Part shown: positions 1 to 7,078 of the stretch, piece after piece
Position numbering within the stretch: position 1 is the stretch's first letter
Layout: each line of letters begins with the position of its first letter
DNA from: JAKSCF01 sp028279945
Lineage (GTDB): Bacteria; Bacillota; Clostridia; Peptostreptococcales; JAAYPU01
Assembly (NCBI GenBank): GCA_028279945.1
Contig: JANQMT010000073.1
Span: 1 to 23,435, forward strand
DNA length: 23,435 bases
Direction of reading: 5' to 3'
Notes under the pieces: model-generated
What the model was told of the DNA's origin: nothing
Seen by the model: the letters and a program-made list of their open reading frames with translations, nothing else
Database searches by the model: none
Made by a program: the position numbers and the translations under genes

Positions 1-2
1 GA

Positions 3-491
3 AACCTTATGAATATTTTAACCATTATGAAGTCGCTTCCTCTAGCCTACAACAAAGATATGCAGGAAGATAAGCCGCCATTGTTTGATACCGTCGAAAC
101 CATTAAAAATTCTTTGGCTATTTTTATTCAAATGATTGAAACCATGACGGTAAGGAAAGACAATATGTACAATGCCGCTAAAACCGGTTTTATGAACGCA
201 ACAGATGCAGCAGACTATTTGGTATCTAAAGGGATTCCATTTAGAGAATGTCACGGGATAATCGGTCGTATGGTTCTTTTCTGCATCGAAAACAGCAAGG
301 CTATTGAAGACTTATCCATGGAAGAGCTAAAAGGTTTTTCGGATAAATTTGATACAGATATATATGAGAAAATCAGCATCGAAAGCTGTGTAGAAGCCAA
401 GCAATCTTTTGGTTCCACATCCAGTCAAAGCGTTCAATATATGATTGAACAGGCCAAAACAGCTTTAAATAATATTGAGGGGGGGAAGTAA
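3..491 (+). CDS. argH: argininosuccinate lyase, C-terminal part (gene runs off the left edge)
   Basis: The reading frame is open to the window edge, so only about the last 160 codons are seen. The fragment begins near the family motif LPLAYNKDMQEDK, which lies deep inside argininosuccinate lyases. It continues with a helix-rich segment and GFMNATDAADYLVSKGIPFRECH, characteristic of the C-terminal domain of this fumarase/aspartase-superfamily enzyme. The enzyme splits argininosuccinate into arginine and fumarate, the last step of arginine synthesis, in the cytoplasm as a homotetramer. The signature catalytic loop (GSSxMPxKxN) lies upstream and is not visible. The ATG at 9 is internal, not a start. 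The stop is one base before the argF start, so the two are surely co-transcribed. Identification rests on recognised motifs and on the arginine-pathway neighbour. Confidence 0.93.
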   Translation, partial: NLMNILTIMKSLPLAYNKDMQEDKPPLFDTVETIKNSLAIFIQMIETMTVRKDNMYNAAKTGFMNATDAADYLVSKGIPFRECHGIIGRMVLFCIENSKAIEDLSMEELKGFSDKFDTDIYEKISIESCVEAKQSFGSTSSQSVQYMIEQAKTALNNIEGGK

Positions 492-492
492 C

Positions 493-1515
493 ATGTCCAT
501 TAATTTATTAGGACGAAGCTTCTTAACACTACTGGATTATTCAACAGAAGAAATTCAATTTTTAATCGATACGGCTAAACTTTTAAAAGAAAAGAAGAAA
601 AAAGGAATTAAAGATAATCTTTTAGAAGGTAAAAATATTGTTCTCCTATTTGAAAAGACCTCTACCCGTACACGGTGTGCTTTTGAAGTCAGTGCTATGG
701 ATGAGGGCGCAGGTGTCACTTTTTTAGGCATGAAGGACAGCCAAATAGGAAAGAAAGAATCTTTTGAAGATACGGCTCAAGTTCTGGGGCGTATGTATGA
801 CGGTATTGAATTTAGGGGCTATGAACAAAGCACGGTGGAAGCGCTTTCCAAGTTTTCAGGGGTACCTGTTTTTAACGGTTTGACAGATGATTATCATCCT
901 ACACAAATCTTAGCAGATTTTTTAACCATCTCTGAGCATATTGATAAACCGCTTAATGATGTTAACTTTGTATTTGTTGGTGATGCCAGGAATAACATGG
1001 CGATTTCCTTGATGATCGGTTGTGCTAAAATGGGGATGAATTTTACTTCTTTAGCACCTAAGGCATTATTTCCGGATTCTGCTATGGTAGATAAAATTCA
1101 AAAGATTGCAGATGAAACCGGCAGTAAGCTTCAATTTACTGAGAATGCAGATGATATTAAGGGTGCCGATGCCATCTATACCGATATTTGGGTATCTATG
1201 GGTGAGGAGCATTTGGTTGAAGAACGAGTCTCACAACTTTCTCCCTATAAAGTTACAATGGAAATGCTGAAGAAATCTGAAAACCCTGATGTGCTCTTTA
1301 TGCATTGTTTGCCGGCCTTTCATGACATGGAAACAAATTTTGCTAAAGACATGCAGGCACAATATGGTTTAGACATATGTGAAGTATCTGATGAAGTGTT
1401 TAGAAGTAAACATTCCGTCGTCTTTGATGAAGCAGAAAACCGCCTGCACACCATTAAAGCGGTTATGGTAACCATGCTTTCTGAGACGTTTTATAACACC
1501 AAGTACTCATTTTAA
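493..1515 (+). CDS. argF: ornithine carbamoyltransferase
   Basis: Transfers the carbamoyl group of carbamoyl phosphate to ornithine, giving citrulline. The hallmark sites are all present: STRTR (carbamoyl-phosphate binding) near residue 57, HPTQ near residue 135, and HCLP near residue 270. The 340-aa product is normal for the family. ATG 493 is chosen over an upstream in-frame TTG at 475 because the strong GAGGGGGG ribosome binding site lies just before it, with about 7 nt spacing. That site is formed by the last codons of argH. The argH-argF arrangement suggests a biosynthetic role. A catabolic ArcB function cannot be excluded from sequence alone, but no arcA or arcC is visible. The gene is closed by a clear terminator at 1607-1645. 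Confidence 0.95.
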   Translation: MSINLLGRSFLTLLDYSTEEIQFLIDTAKLLKEKKKKGIKDNLLEGKNIVLLFEKTSTRTRCAFEVSAMDEGAGVTFLGMKDSQIGKKESFEDTAQVLGRMYDGIEFRGYEQSTVEALSKFSGVPVFNGLTDDYHPTQILADFLTISEHIDKPLNDVNFVFVGDARNNMAISLMIGCAKMGMNFTSLAPKALFPDSAMVDKIQKIADETGSKLQFTENADDIKGADAIYTDIWVSMGEEHLVEERVSQLSPYKVTMEMLKKSENPDVLFMHCLPAFHDMETNFAKDMQAQYGLDICEVSDEVFRSKHSVVFDEAENRLHTIKAVMVTMLSETFYNTKYSF

Positions 1516-1606
1516 AAAATCTTTTCTTGGTAAAATATTGAGATTAATAGATAAATTAAATGCAGGCATAATAATGTTGCCATCCATATCAATAATGATA
1601 AACATT

Positions 1607-1645
1607 AAAAAAAGTTGCAATCCATACTGACTGCAACTTTTTATT
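1607..1645. terminator. bidirectional Rho-independent terminator between argF and the convergent dehydrogenase gene
   Basis: A perfect 11-bp stem, AAAAAGTTGCA (1609-1619) with TGCAACTTTTT (1632-1642), has a 12-nt loop. The A-run on one side and the T-run on the other let it work on both strands. It sits 92 bp after the argF stop and just beyond the stop of the minus-strand gene at 1652. Confidence 0.85.
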
Positions 1646-1651
1646 TATTTC

Positions 1652-2872
1652 TTATAGTTCTTTAACCGTAGCCTCAAATGTAATATCCAAATTTTTCGCA
1701 TATCCCATATAGGTATCTACCTGTTCATCTGTCAGCATATCTGATGAGATGAGTCCGGTTTGATCAAATTGGTCATTTACAAACAGCTTTGTGAACATAG
1801 CTCCGCCTTGACCCGTTAGGTACATTTCTCCCGAAAGACCGGATCTTTCAAAAGATTCTACACAACCTGGGGCGTTTACATATGTTTCAACCATTACTTT
1901 TTTACCGGCTTTCATTCCAACAGACTCGATGAGCATCGCACCCGTATCATATTCCAGTCCTTCGTCCAGGATTTCTTGAATTTCTTCTTTGAACTTTGGC
2001 GCAGAAGGTGTTAATTTTATTGCAAGGTTTTTAGGAATAACTGTAGCTCCGTCAATCTCAACCGGTTCAGTTGAAAGCATTCCCATTTTATATAATGGCT
2101 CAGCAAATTCTACTCCGAAACCACCATATTTAAAATAAATATTTTGTGCGCCTTTAAAGCATTCTTTTGAGTTGATGCCCATGATCAATGGTTCGTCATG
2201 CGCATGCTCAATAAATTTAACTTCTTTATCGTACCAGTCAAATTTTCTATATATAGGATCGCTGAATGGTTCCGTATAAACCAGTTCTCCATTGATATAT
2301 GCAACTGCTTCTTCAGACATGTCACCATAAGCTGTTACAGGCGACCACCAAAATGGTAAGAAGCGCTTAGCCTTTACGCCTTCGAATACACACATTGTAA
2401 TACTATCACAAGTATCCAAATAACGCATGGAGTAACGGGAAGCAACACAGATTGTTCCGGGAGCAGATCCTGTAGAGATTAAAGCAAGTTTACCGATTGC
2501 TTTAAAGCGATTTCCAATTTCAGTATACATTTTTTTAACATTCTCTATCCAGTCAACGCCGGGCACATCGCCGGCAGCAAAGTCTTGGTAATTTGCTTTT
2601 ACCTCTATAGCCGCGTCCATTACAGTATTGGCATATTTAATAGGAAGTGCATTGACGATTAAATCTACACCTTTTGCGATCTCAATAATATTCTCAACTT
2701 TAGTTGCATCTACTGTTACCCCTCTTCCTTTATTCAGTATATTTACTAATTTGTCAACAGCAGTTCTATCGTAATCGGCACAAATAATTTCTGATACATT
2801 TGGTTCTTCATCCATACGTTGTGCCACTGTAGAACCTTGAGCACCCACACCTAAAATAAGTATCTTCTTCAT
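1652..2872 (-). CDS. saccharopine dehydrogenase family oxidoreductase
   Basis: A 406-aa NAD(P)-dependent enzyme. It opens with a Rossmann motif (ILGVGAQGSTVA, residues about 5-16) followed by ICADYD at the end of the second strand, as in the saccharopine dehydrogenase NADP-binding domain. The rest matches the C-terminal saccharopine-dehydrogenase-like domain in layout (STGSAPG, an NxPG-type turn near the C-terminus). Relatives include lysine-pathway saccharopine dehydrogenases and carboxynorspermidine dehydrogenases; the substrate cannot be told from sequence. An upstream in-frame ATG at 2893 exists, but the AGGAAG Shine-Dalgarno lies between the two ATGs, so 2872 is preferred. It is downstream of and co-oriented with the AraC-type regulator at 3010-4611, with 137 bp between, so that regulator may control it. 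Confidence 0.85.
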   Translation of the reverse strand: MKKILILGVGAQGSTVAQRMDEEPNVSEIICADYDRTAVDKLVNILNKGRGVTVDATKVENIIEIAKGVDLIVNALPIKYANTVMDAAIEVKANYQDFAAGDVPGVDWIENVKKMYTEIGNRFKAIGKLALISTGSAPGTICVASRYSMRYLDTCDSITMCVFEGVKAKRFLPFWWSPVTAYGDMSEEAVAYINGELVYTEPFSDPIYRKFDWYDKEVKFIEHAHDEPLIMGINSKECFKGAQNIYFKYGGFGVEFAEPLYKMGMLSTEPVEIDGATVIPKNLAIKLTPSAPKFKEEIQEILDEGLEYDTGAMLIESVGMKAGKKVMVETYVNAPGCVESFERSGLSGEMYLTGQGGAMFTKLFVNDQFDQTGLISSDMLTDEQVDTYMGYAKNLDITFEATVKEL

Positions 2873-3009
2873 TTTCTTCTTCCTTTCACTCATATATTCA
2901 CTAAGAATTCAGCCTTTTTCATATATGTTTTATTCGTTATCTCAATAATACACAATTTTCAGATAATCTTCTTTTCAATTTTTGAGTATTTTCATGCAAT
3001 TTTTTGTGG

Positions 3010-4611
3010 TTAGTTTTTTTCCAGGGTTATTAAAATTGCACTTTGAAAAGGAAGATTTTCAAAAAAGGTAATATTGCTGTGGTTTTTTATTTCATCAAAA
3101 CGAACCTTTGGAAAAGTAATTTTTTTGATCAATTCTATATCTTCTGAGGATAAGTAAGAAGAGTTTCCAAGTTTTTTAATATAGAACTCTGCATTTCCAT
3201 TTTCTTGGTCTAAATAATATTTCTTTACTTTATAGTCATTTTGTATATTTTTCAATACAATTTTAAATGCCAAATAATTCTCAGAAGTATCCCGTGATGG
3301 ATTATATAGAAGAATTTGAATACCGCAATCATTTTGCCCCACTGTAAACCCATCTTCATGATGTATCAATTTTTTTGAAACTTTTGATAACAGAAAAAAA
3401 GCGAAATATGCCGGTTTTTTTATACCGGTATCGGTAAACAAACCATTCTCTCCAAGCAAATGAATATCTTTTATTTTTCCCTCTAAGCAATTTTTTATGA
3501 CTTGAGGCGCTGTTTTACTCTTAATGTCATTTTCACAAGGTTGATTAAAAAGCACTTTTTCAAAGTTACATTCTTTGATGACTTCTTGCAGCATCCATTG
3601 TTTTTGCTCAATGATGACAGCACCGGATTCATCTAAATGGTTCAGTGTTGGCATGTCCCAATTTTGTAGGTTTTTATTTTCTTCCAGGTTGACGGTTTTA
3701 ATTTTTTCTAGCTTAGAAATATAAGAATCAAGCTTTTCTTTAACCTTAGGGTTATTTAATGTGTACACCACTGACTTTTCTTTAAGAGCGGACAGTTTAT
3801 TGTTCAATTTTTTATATTCATTGGGCGTACATGAATACCATTTTTTAAAATACCGATTTAATGAACGGATATCTGAAAACCCGCAATCATAAGCGATTTC
3901 AGAGATTTTCTTATCAGTGGATATTAAAAACCTTTCAGCTGCTAATACACGAACATGGTTGAGGTACTCCAAAAAATTCATGCCCGTTATGGTTTTAATT
4001 AGGTTAGAAAAATAATATTTATTATAGTTCAGTGATTCTGATATATTGGTTAAATCAATCTGTTCTGTAAAATGTGTGTAGACATAATCATCTATTTCAT
4101 AAAATAATTCCATTTGCTTTTCTGTGATATCATCTTTTTTCTCAATCATATGGGTCGATTGGAGGTTCCTTTCACAGTACGAAAGAAAAGGTATCAGCTC
4201 TTTTAATGGATTCTCCGACTCCGGTAAGCTGTAGAACAGTTTTGCCAAATAATATCGAAGTGTTTTGAGGTGGTCATTTTCAGATTCTCCGCTAATAGGA
4301 TTAGCAAATAAAATCCACTGCATAATGTTTGGAAATACATTTTGAAAGTATTCACAATTGATCTGAAAAAACAAGACAATATTGTCTTCTTCAATTTTTG
4401 AGAAGCTATGAACATCTTCTGCAGACACAATGAGTAAATCATTTTCTTTCATGACATATTTTTCACTGCTTAAAGAAGCATTGATGGCTCCTTTAAGGAC
4501 TAAAATAAATTCAAAAGCGTTGTCATGCCAATGACTTTTATGAAAGCCTACACGCTTGATCTGCATGGTAAAAGGTTCTTGTATATTATAAATCATAAAT
4601 TGTGGCAGCAT
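3010..4611 (-). CDS. AraC-family regulator: cupin + HTH + truncated GH39-like C-terminal domain
   Basis: A 533-aa transcription factor. Residues about 10-75 form a cupin-type sensing domain (HKSHWHDNAFEFILVLKG). Residues about 170-268 are the paired AraC helix-turn-helix, with ISEIAYDCGFSDIRSLNRYFKKW and the usual TPNEYKK end. The remaining 260 residues are unusual: 387-411 (GENGLFTDTGIKKPAYFAF and following) and the stretch to the C-terminus resemble the final part of GH39 beta-xylosidase domains, which Clostridia often fuse to AraC regulators. Only about 115 residues separate the HTH from this segment, so the catalytic part of the barrel and its two glutamates appear missing. RBS AGAGGGAT precedes the ATG. 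Fic gene upstream, dehydrogenase downstream, same strand. The regulator call is secure; the GH39 assignment rests on recognised similarity. Confidence 0.88.
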   Translation of the reverse strand: MLPQFMIYNIQEPFTMQIKRVGFHKSHWHDNAFEFILVLKGAINASLSSEKYVMKENDLLIVSAEDVHSFSKIEEDNIVLFFQINCEYFQNVFPNIMQWILFANPISGESENDHLKTLRYYLAKLFYSLPESENPLKELIPFLSYCERNLQSTHMIEKKDDITEKQMELFYEIDDYVYTHFTEQIDLTNISESLNYNKYYFSNLIKTITGMNFLEYLNHVRVLAAERFLISTDKKISEIAYDCGFSDIRSLNRYFKKWYSCTPNEYKKLNNKLSALKEKSVVYTLNNPKVKEKLDSYISKLEKIKTVNLEENKNLQNWDMPTLNHLDESGAVIIEQKQWMLQEVIKECNFEKVLFNQPCENDIKSKTAPQVIKNCLEGKIKDIHLLGENGLFTDTGIKKPAYFAFFLLSKVSKKLIHHEDGFTVGQNDCGIQILLYNPSRDTSENYLAFKIVLKNIQNDYKVKKYYLDQENGNAEFYIKKLGNSSYLSSEDIELIKKITFPKVRFDEIKNHSNITFFENLPFQSAILITLEKN

Positions 4612-4637
4612 TTGTTATCCCTCTATTAACTTAGTCT

Positions 4638-5360
4638 TCAGTTTTCGTTATCCGTTAATCTTAAAAATAATTCCAGTCTCAAGTATACTTTTTTGCAGAT
4701 GGCCTCATAAAATTCTGAATGGTCTTGTTTTTTTAAATACCTTGCTATCAGTTTAAAATACGCATCGTCAGCCATTTCAAAATCGATTGGCGGCAGCCCT
4801 GATCTCAACAGCTCATAATTCATTAGTGCTCTGGCTGTTTTTTCTGTATTATGACTAAAAGGGTAAATTTCTATTAATTTATGATGCATTAAAACGCCTC
4901 TTAAAACTGGGTTCATTTCTTTGGTCTGAGTACGATACCATCTTAAAAGGGTATCCATCAAATTTGGGATGTCTTTAAAGTGTGGCGGCACATATTGCAT
5001 ATGTTGAAGGACAGGGTTATTTTCTCTATAATGTTCCTCTTCTTCTAATACCAATAGATTATGTAAGGTCCAAATTTTCTCAATACTTAGTGATTCTCTT
5101 AAAGCAATGATTTTATTAACATAGTGGATGGCTTCTTCATGGTTTCTGATGGTCAAATGGTCTTCTATGGTTTTGCTCAAAATATATTGATCCTTTAATA
5201 TGGTTAGCGAATCATTTAATGTCAATTCACTTCCGCTTAATCGGTTAGAAGTATATATCCACTCAGACAGCCATACTTCTTTCATGTAATCTTCAATTGC
5301 TTTGGAAAAAGGTCTCCTATTATCCAATAGGAACTTCTTCTTCTTGATCTCCCTTATCAC
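4638..5360 (-). CDS. Fic-fold protein with degenerate active site and degenerate inhibitory motif
   Basis: A 240-aa protein with the layout of stand-alone Fic/DOC proteins: an N-terminal helix with the auto-inhibitory motif, a target-clamping flap (QYVPPHFKDIPNLMDTLLRWY, residues 122-142) and the helix-loop-helix core at 159-187. Fic proteins normally move AMP from ATP to target hydroxyls using HPFx(D/E)GNGRxxR. Here the segment reads YPFSHNTEKTAR (166-177): the catalytic His is Tyr, and the D/E-G-N-G-R anion loop is H-N-T-E-K. The inhibitory S/TxxIEG motif reads TSNRLSG (37-43), losing the Glu. Overall fold positions are otherwise well kept and the frame is intact, so it looks like a maintained pseudoenzyme rather than a decaying gene. 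The start is GTG at 5360 with a moderate GGGTGG site; this is the least certain point. It is 26 bp upstream of the AraC gene, probably one operon. Confidence 0.85.
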   Translation of the reverse strand: MIREIKKKKFLLDNRRPFSKAIEDYMKEVWLSEWIYTSNRLSGSELTLNDSLTILKDQYILSKTIEDHLTIRNHEEAIHYVNKIIALRESLSIEKIWTLHNLLVLEEEEHYRENNPVLQHMQYVPPHFKDIPNLMDTLLRWYRTQTKEMNPVLRGVLMHHKLIEIYPFSHNTEKTARALMNYELLRSGLPPIDFEMADDAYFKLIARYLKKQDHSEFYEAICKKVYLRLELFLRLTDNEN

Positions 5361-5446
5361 TATACCACCCGCTTTTTCTTCTATTATAAAAACAGAAGGG
5401 ATAAAAGGTTATACATCATCCATCAACTTTGTTAACTTATTTTAAA

Positions 5447-5478
5447 ATACGGAAAGGGCGTATTCTTCCTTTCCGTAT
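5447..5478 (-). terminator. hairpin terminator after the lipoprotein gene
   Basis: Perfect 11-bp stem, ATACGGAAAGG (5447-5457) and CCTTTCCGTAT (5468-5478), with a 10-nt loop, 33 bp beyond the lipoprotein stop. On the minus strand it is followed by a short, broken T-run, so termination strength is uncertain. Confidence 0.65.
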
Positions 5479-5510
5479 CAATGTTTCAGCAATTCATTTT
5501 TTTTAAATCC

Positions 5511-6380
5511 TTAGTTTATAAAAGGTACTTCTTCAGCATTCAAAGCTTCTTCAGGTATTTCAAAATCTTCTACATTGTTTTGGTTGGAAAGGGTGACTGA
5601 CATTTCCATCTGAGAAGTTTGATAAACATCTATCAGTTCTTGGGGAACCTCTTCAATCTCTTGCATGGCTTCAGCCATTTTATTCATGGCCTCACTTAAG
5701 TTCATATGATATTTAACAACATTTAAGGATTCTTTTTCAACCCAGATGGAATAGGTTAAGTCTCCCATGTTGCCTAACATTTCAAAGACATCCATTCCAA
5801 ACATGGCACTCATATCCAAGGAGCCGTTGGTCTCCATGAGTTCTTTATACATATCAAATGAAACAGTAACATCTATTCTTACAGCATCTTTATCGTTTAT
5901 TTTTTCTTCTTCTGCGATTTCAGCACTCTTAATATGTTTCACAAATAATTGAATGCTTTCCATTGGATCAACGGACATTAATTCTTCTATGCCTTCATCT
6001 TCCATGACGTTCTTATACCATTGTCCTTCGTAATTCTGGTAAATACTAAACGTGTCTTCTTCTTGGACAATGTACTGTTCAATATTTTGTGATTCTTCCA
6101 TTTGAGGCATATCCATACTCATTGTCATGTGCATTTTTAACGGCTTAATAAATGCAACCCCTACGCCTGTCATATTCATTTCTATTTCACCTTGAGGCGG
6201 TATATCCATTACCATATGGGTCTCTAATGCCATTTCATAGTTTTCCCATTCAGCAGCTTTTGTTATGGCTTCTTCCAAAATCTCTTCAGGTGCTTTGCCT
6301 TGAGTCATATCCTTCCCAGAGCAAGCAGTCATGCTTATTAACAGCGTTAAGCATAATAAAATTGTCAATATTTTTTTCAT
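5511..6380 (-). CDS. methionine-rich secreted lipoprotein (DUF6612/LolA-LppX-like)
   Basis: A 289-aa predicted lipoprotein. Residues 1-19 are a type II signal peptide (KK, hydrophobic core, SMTAC lipobox), placing lipidated Cys20 on the outer face of the membrane. The mature part is acidic and rich in alternating beta-strand-like segments, resembling the DUF6612 group of LolA/LppX-like folds. The function is unknown; related folds carry lipids or hydrophobic ligands. About 30 of 289 residues are Met, concentrated in runs such as MHMTMSMDMPQM. The frame stays open upstream to 6554, but the GGGAGG site directly before ATG 6380, the signal peptide and the promoter at 6454-6482 (inside that extension) show the true start is 6380. 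Divergent from the MarR gene, which may regulate it. Confidence 0.8.
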   Translation of the reverse strand: MKKILTILLCLTLLISMTACSGKDMTQGKAPEEILEEAITKAAEWENYEMALETHMVMDIPPQGEIEMNMTGVGVAFIKPLKMHMTMSMDMPQMEESQNIEQYIVQEEDTFSIYQNYEGQWYKNVMEDEGIEELMSVDPMESIQLFVKHIKSAEIAEEEKINDKDAVRIDVTVSFDMYKELMETNGSLDMSAMFGMDVFEMLGNMGDLTYSIWVEKESLNVVKYHMNLSEAMNKMAEAMQEIEEVPQELIDVYQTSQMEMSVTLSNQNNVEDFEIPEEALNAEEVPFIN

Positions 6381-6453
6381 ATTTTCCTCCCTTGGTTTGT
6401 TTCCTATATACCAGCTAAATGAATTTAAATAGTCTAGCACCTTTATCATATAC

Positions 6454-6482
6454 ATTATACCAGTGAATTTAAAATACAGCAA
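6454..6482 (-). promoter_or_regulatory. sigma-A-type promoter of the lipoprotein gene
   Basis: On the minus strand, TTGCTG (6477-6482), a 17-nt spacer and TATAAT (6454-6459), preceded by an extended -10 TG. It predicts a leader of about 65 nt and settles the start at 6380. Confidence 0.7.
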
Positions 6483-6572
6483 CATCATGAAACAATTACG
6501 ATCTCTGAGCAAACCCAAACTTTCTGAAGCAGTAATTATCAACTGTTTTCTCACAGAAATGAACGATTATAA

Positions 6573-6601
6573 TTGAACCCTTTTTAATCAATTGCTATAA
6601 T
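6573..6601 (+). promoter_or_regulatory. sigma-A-type promoter of the MarR-family gene
   Basis: TTGAAC (6573-6578), 17-nt spacer, TATAAT (6596-6601), 42 bp before the start codon. Directly downstream, where transcription should start, lies a direct repeat ATTAACG (6604-6610 and 6613-6619), a possible operator. Confidence 0.75.
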
Positions 6602-6643
6602 ATATTAACGATATTAACGCTTAAAATAAGAGGAAGGTTTATA

Positions 6644-7078
6644 ATGAATATCCATACTTTAATTAAAGAAATAATCTTTTATAATTCGTATTACCAAAAC
6701 AAAAACTTAAACAAGCTGATGAAAAAATACAAATTTGATGCCTTAAACCACAAAGCGGTGGTTTATTTAGATATCATATATTTAAACCAGCCTATTAAGC
6801 CCTCAGAAATGGCAAGTCTTACTTCTGTATCCAGAGCTGCTGTTACTAAAATTATAAAGAATCTTGAAAAATATCATTTAATTATCAAGAATCCTTTAGA
6901 CAAAAGCGGACATAGCTATGAGCTCTTACTTTCAGATGTTGGGACTGCATTCTATAACGATATACTTGTCTATGATGACTTTATAGCAGATGTATTTTGT
7001 CAGATTCTTAATAATAACCAAGCCAATATTAAATTCCTCCAAGATAAATTAAACGAATTAAAAAAACAATGTACTTAG
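6644..7078 (+). CDS. MarR-family transcriptional regulator
   Basis: A 144-aa winged-helix protein of usual MarR length. Residues about 45-75 give the recognition helix region (IKPSEMASLTSVSRAAVTKIIKNLEK). It is followed by the wing (IIKNPLDKSGHSYELLLSDVG), where the family consensus is D-x-R-x-x-x-v-x-L-T; here the Arg is Lys/Ser-like and the wing is short. N- and C-terminal helices would form the dimer interface. RBS AGAGGAAGG lies about 6 nt before the ATG. The gene is divergent from the lipoprotein and convergent with the SLH gene, whose last codons overlap its own by 3 bp. The ligand is unknown. Autoregulation through the repeat at 6604-6619 is a guess. Confidence 0.85.
   Translation: MNIHTLIKEIIFYNSYYQNKNLNKLMKKYKFDALNHKAVVYLDIIYLNQPIKPSEMASLTSVSRAAVTKIIKNLEKYHLIIKNPLDKSGHSYELLLSDVGTAFYNDILVYDDFIADVFCQILNNNQANIKFLQDKLNELKKQCT

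Noticed and set aside
6381..6554. 58-codon upstream extension of the lipoprotein frame
   Set aside because: It lies across the lipoprotein promoter and would bury the signal peptide.
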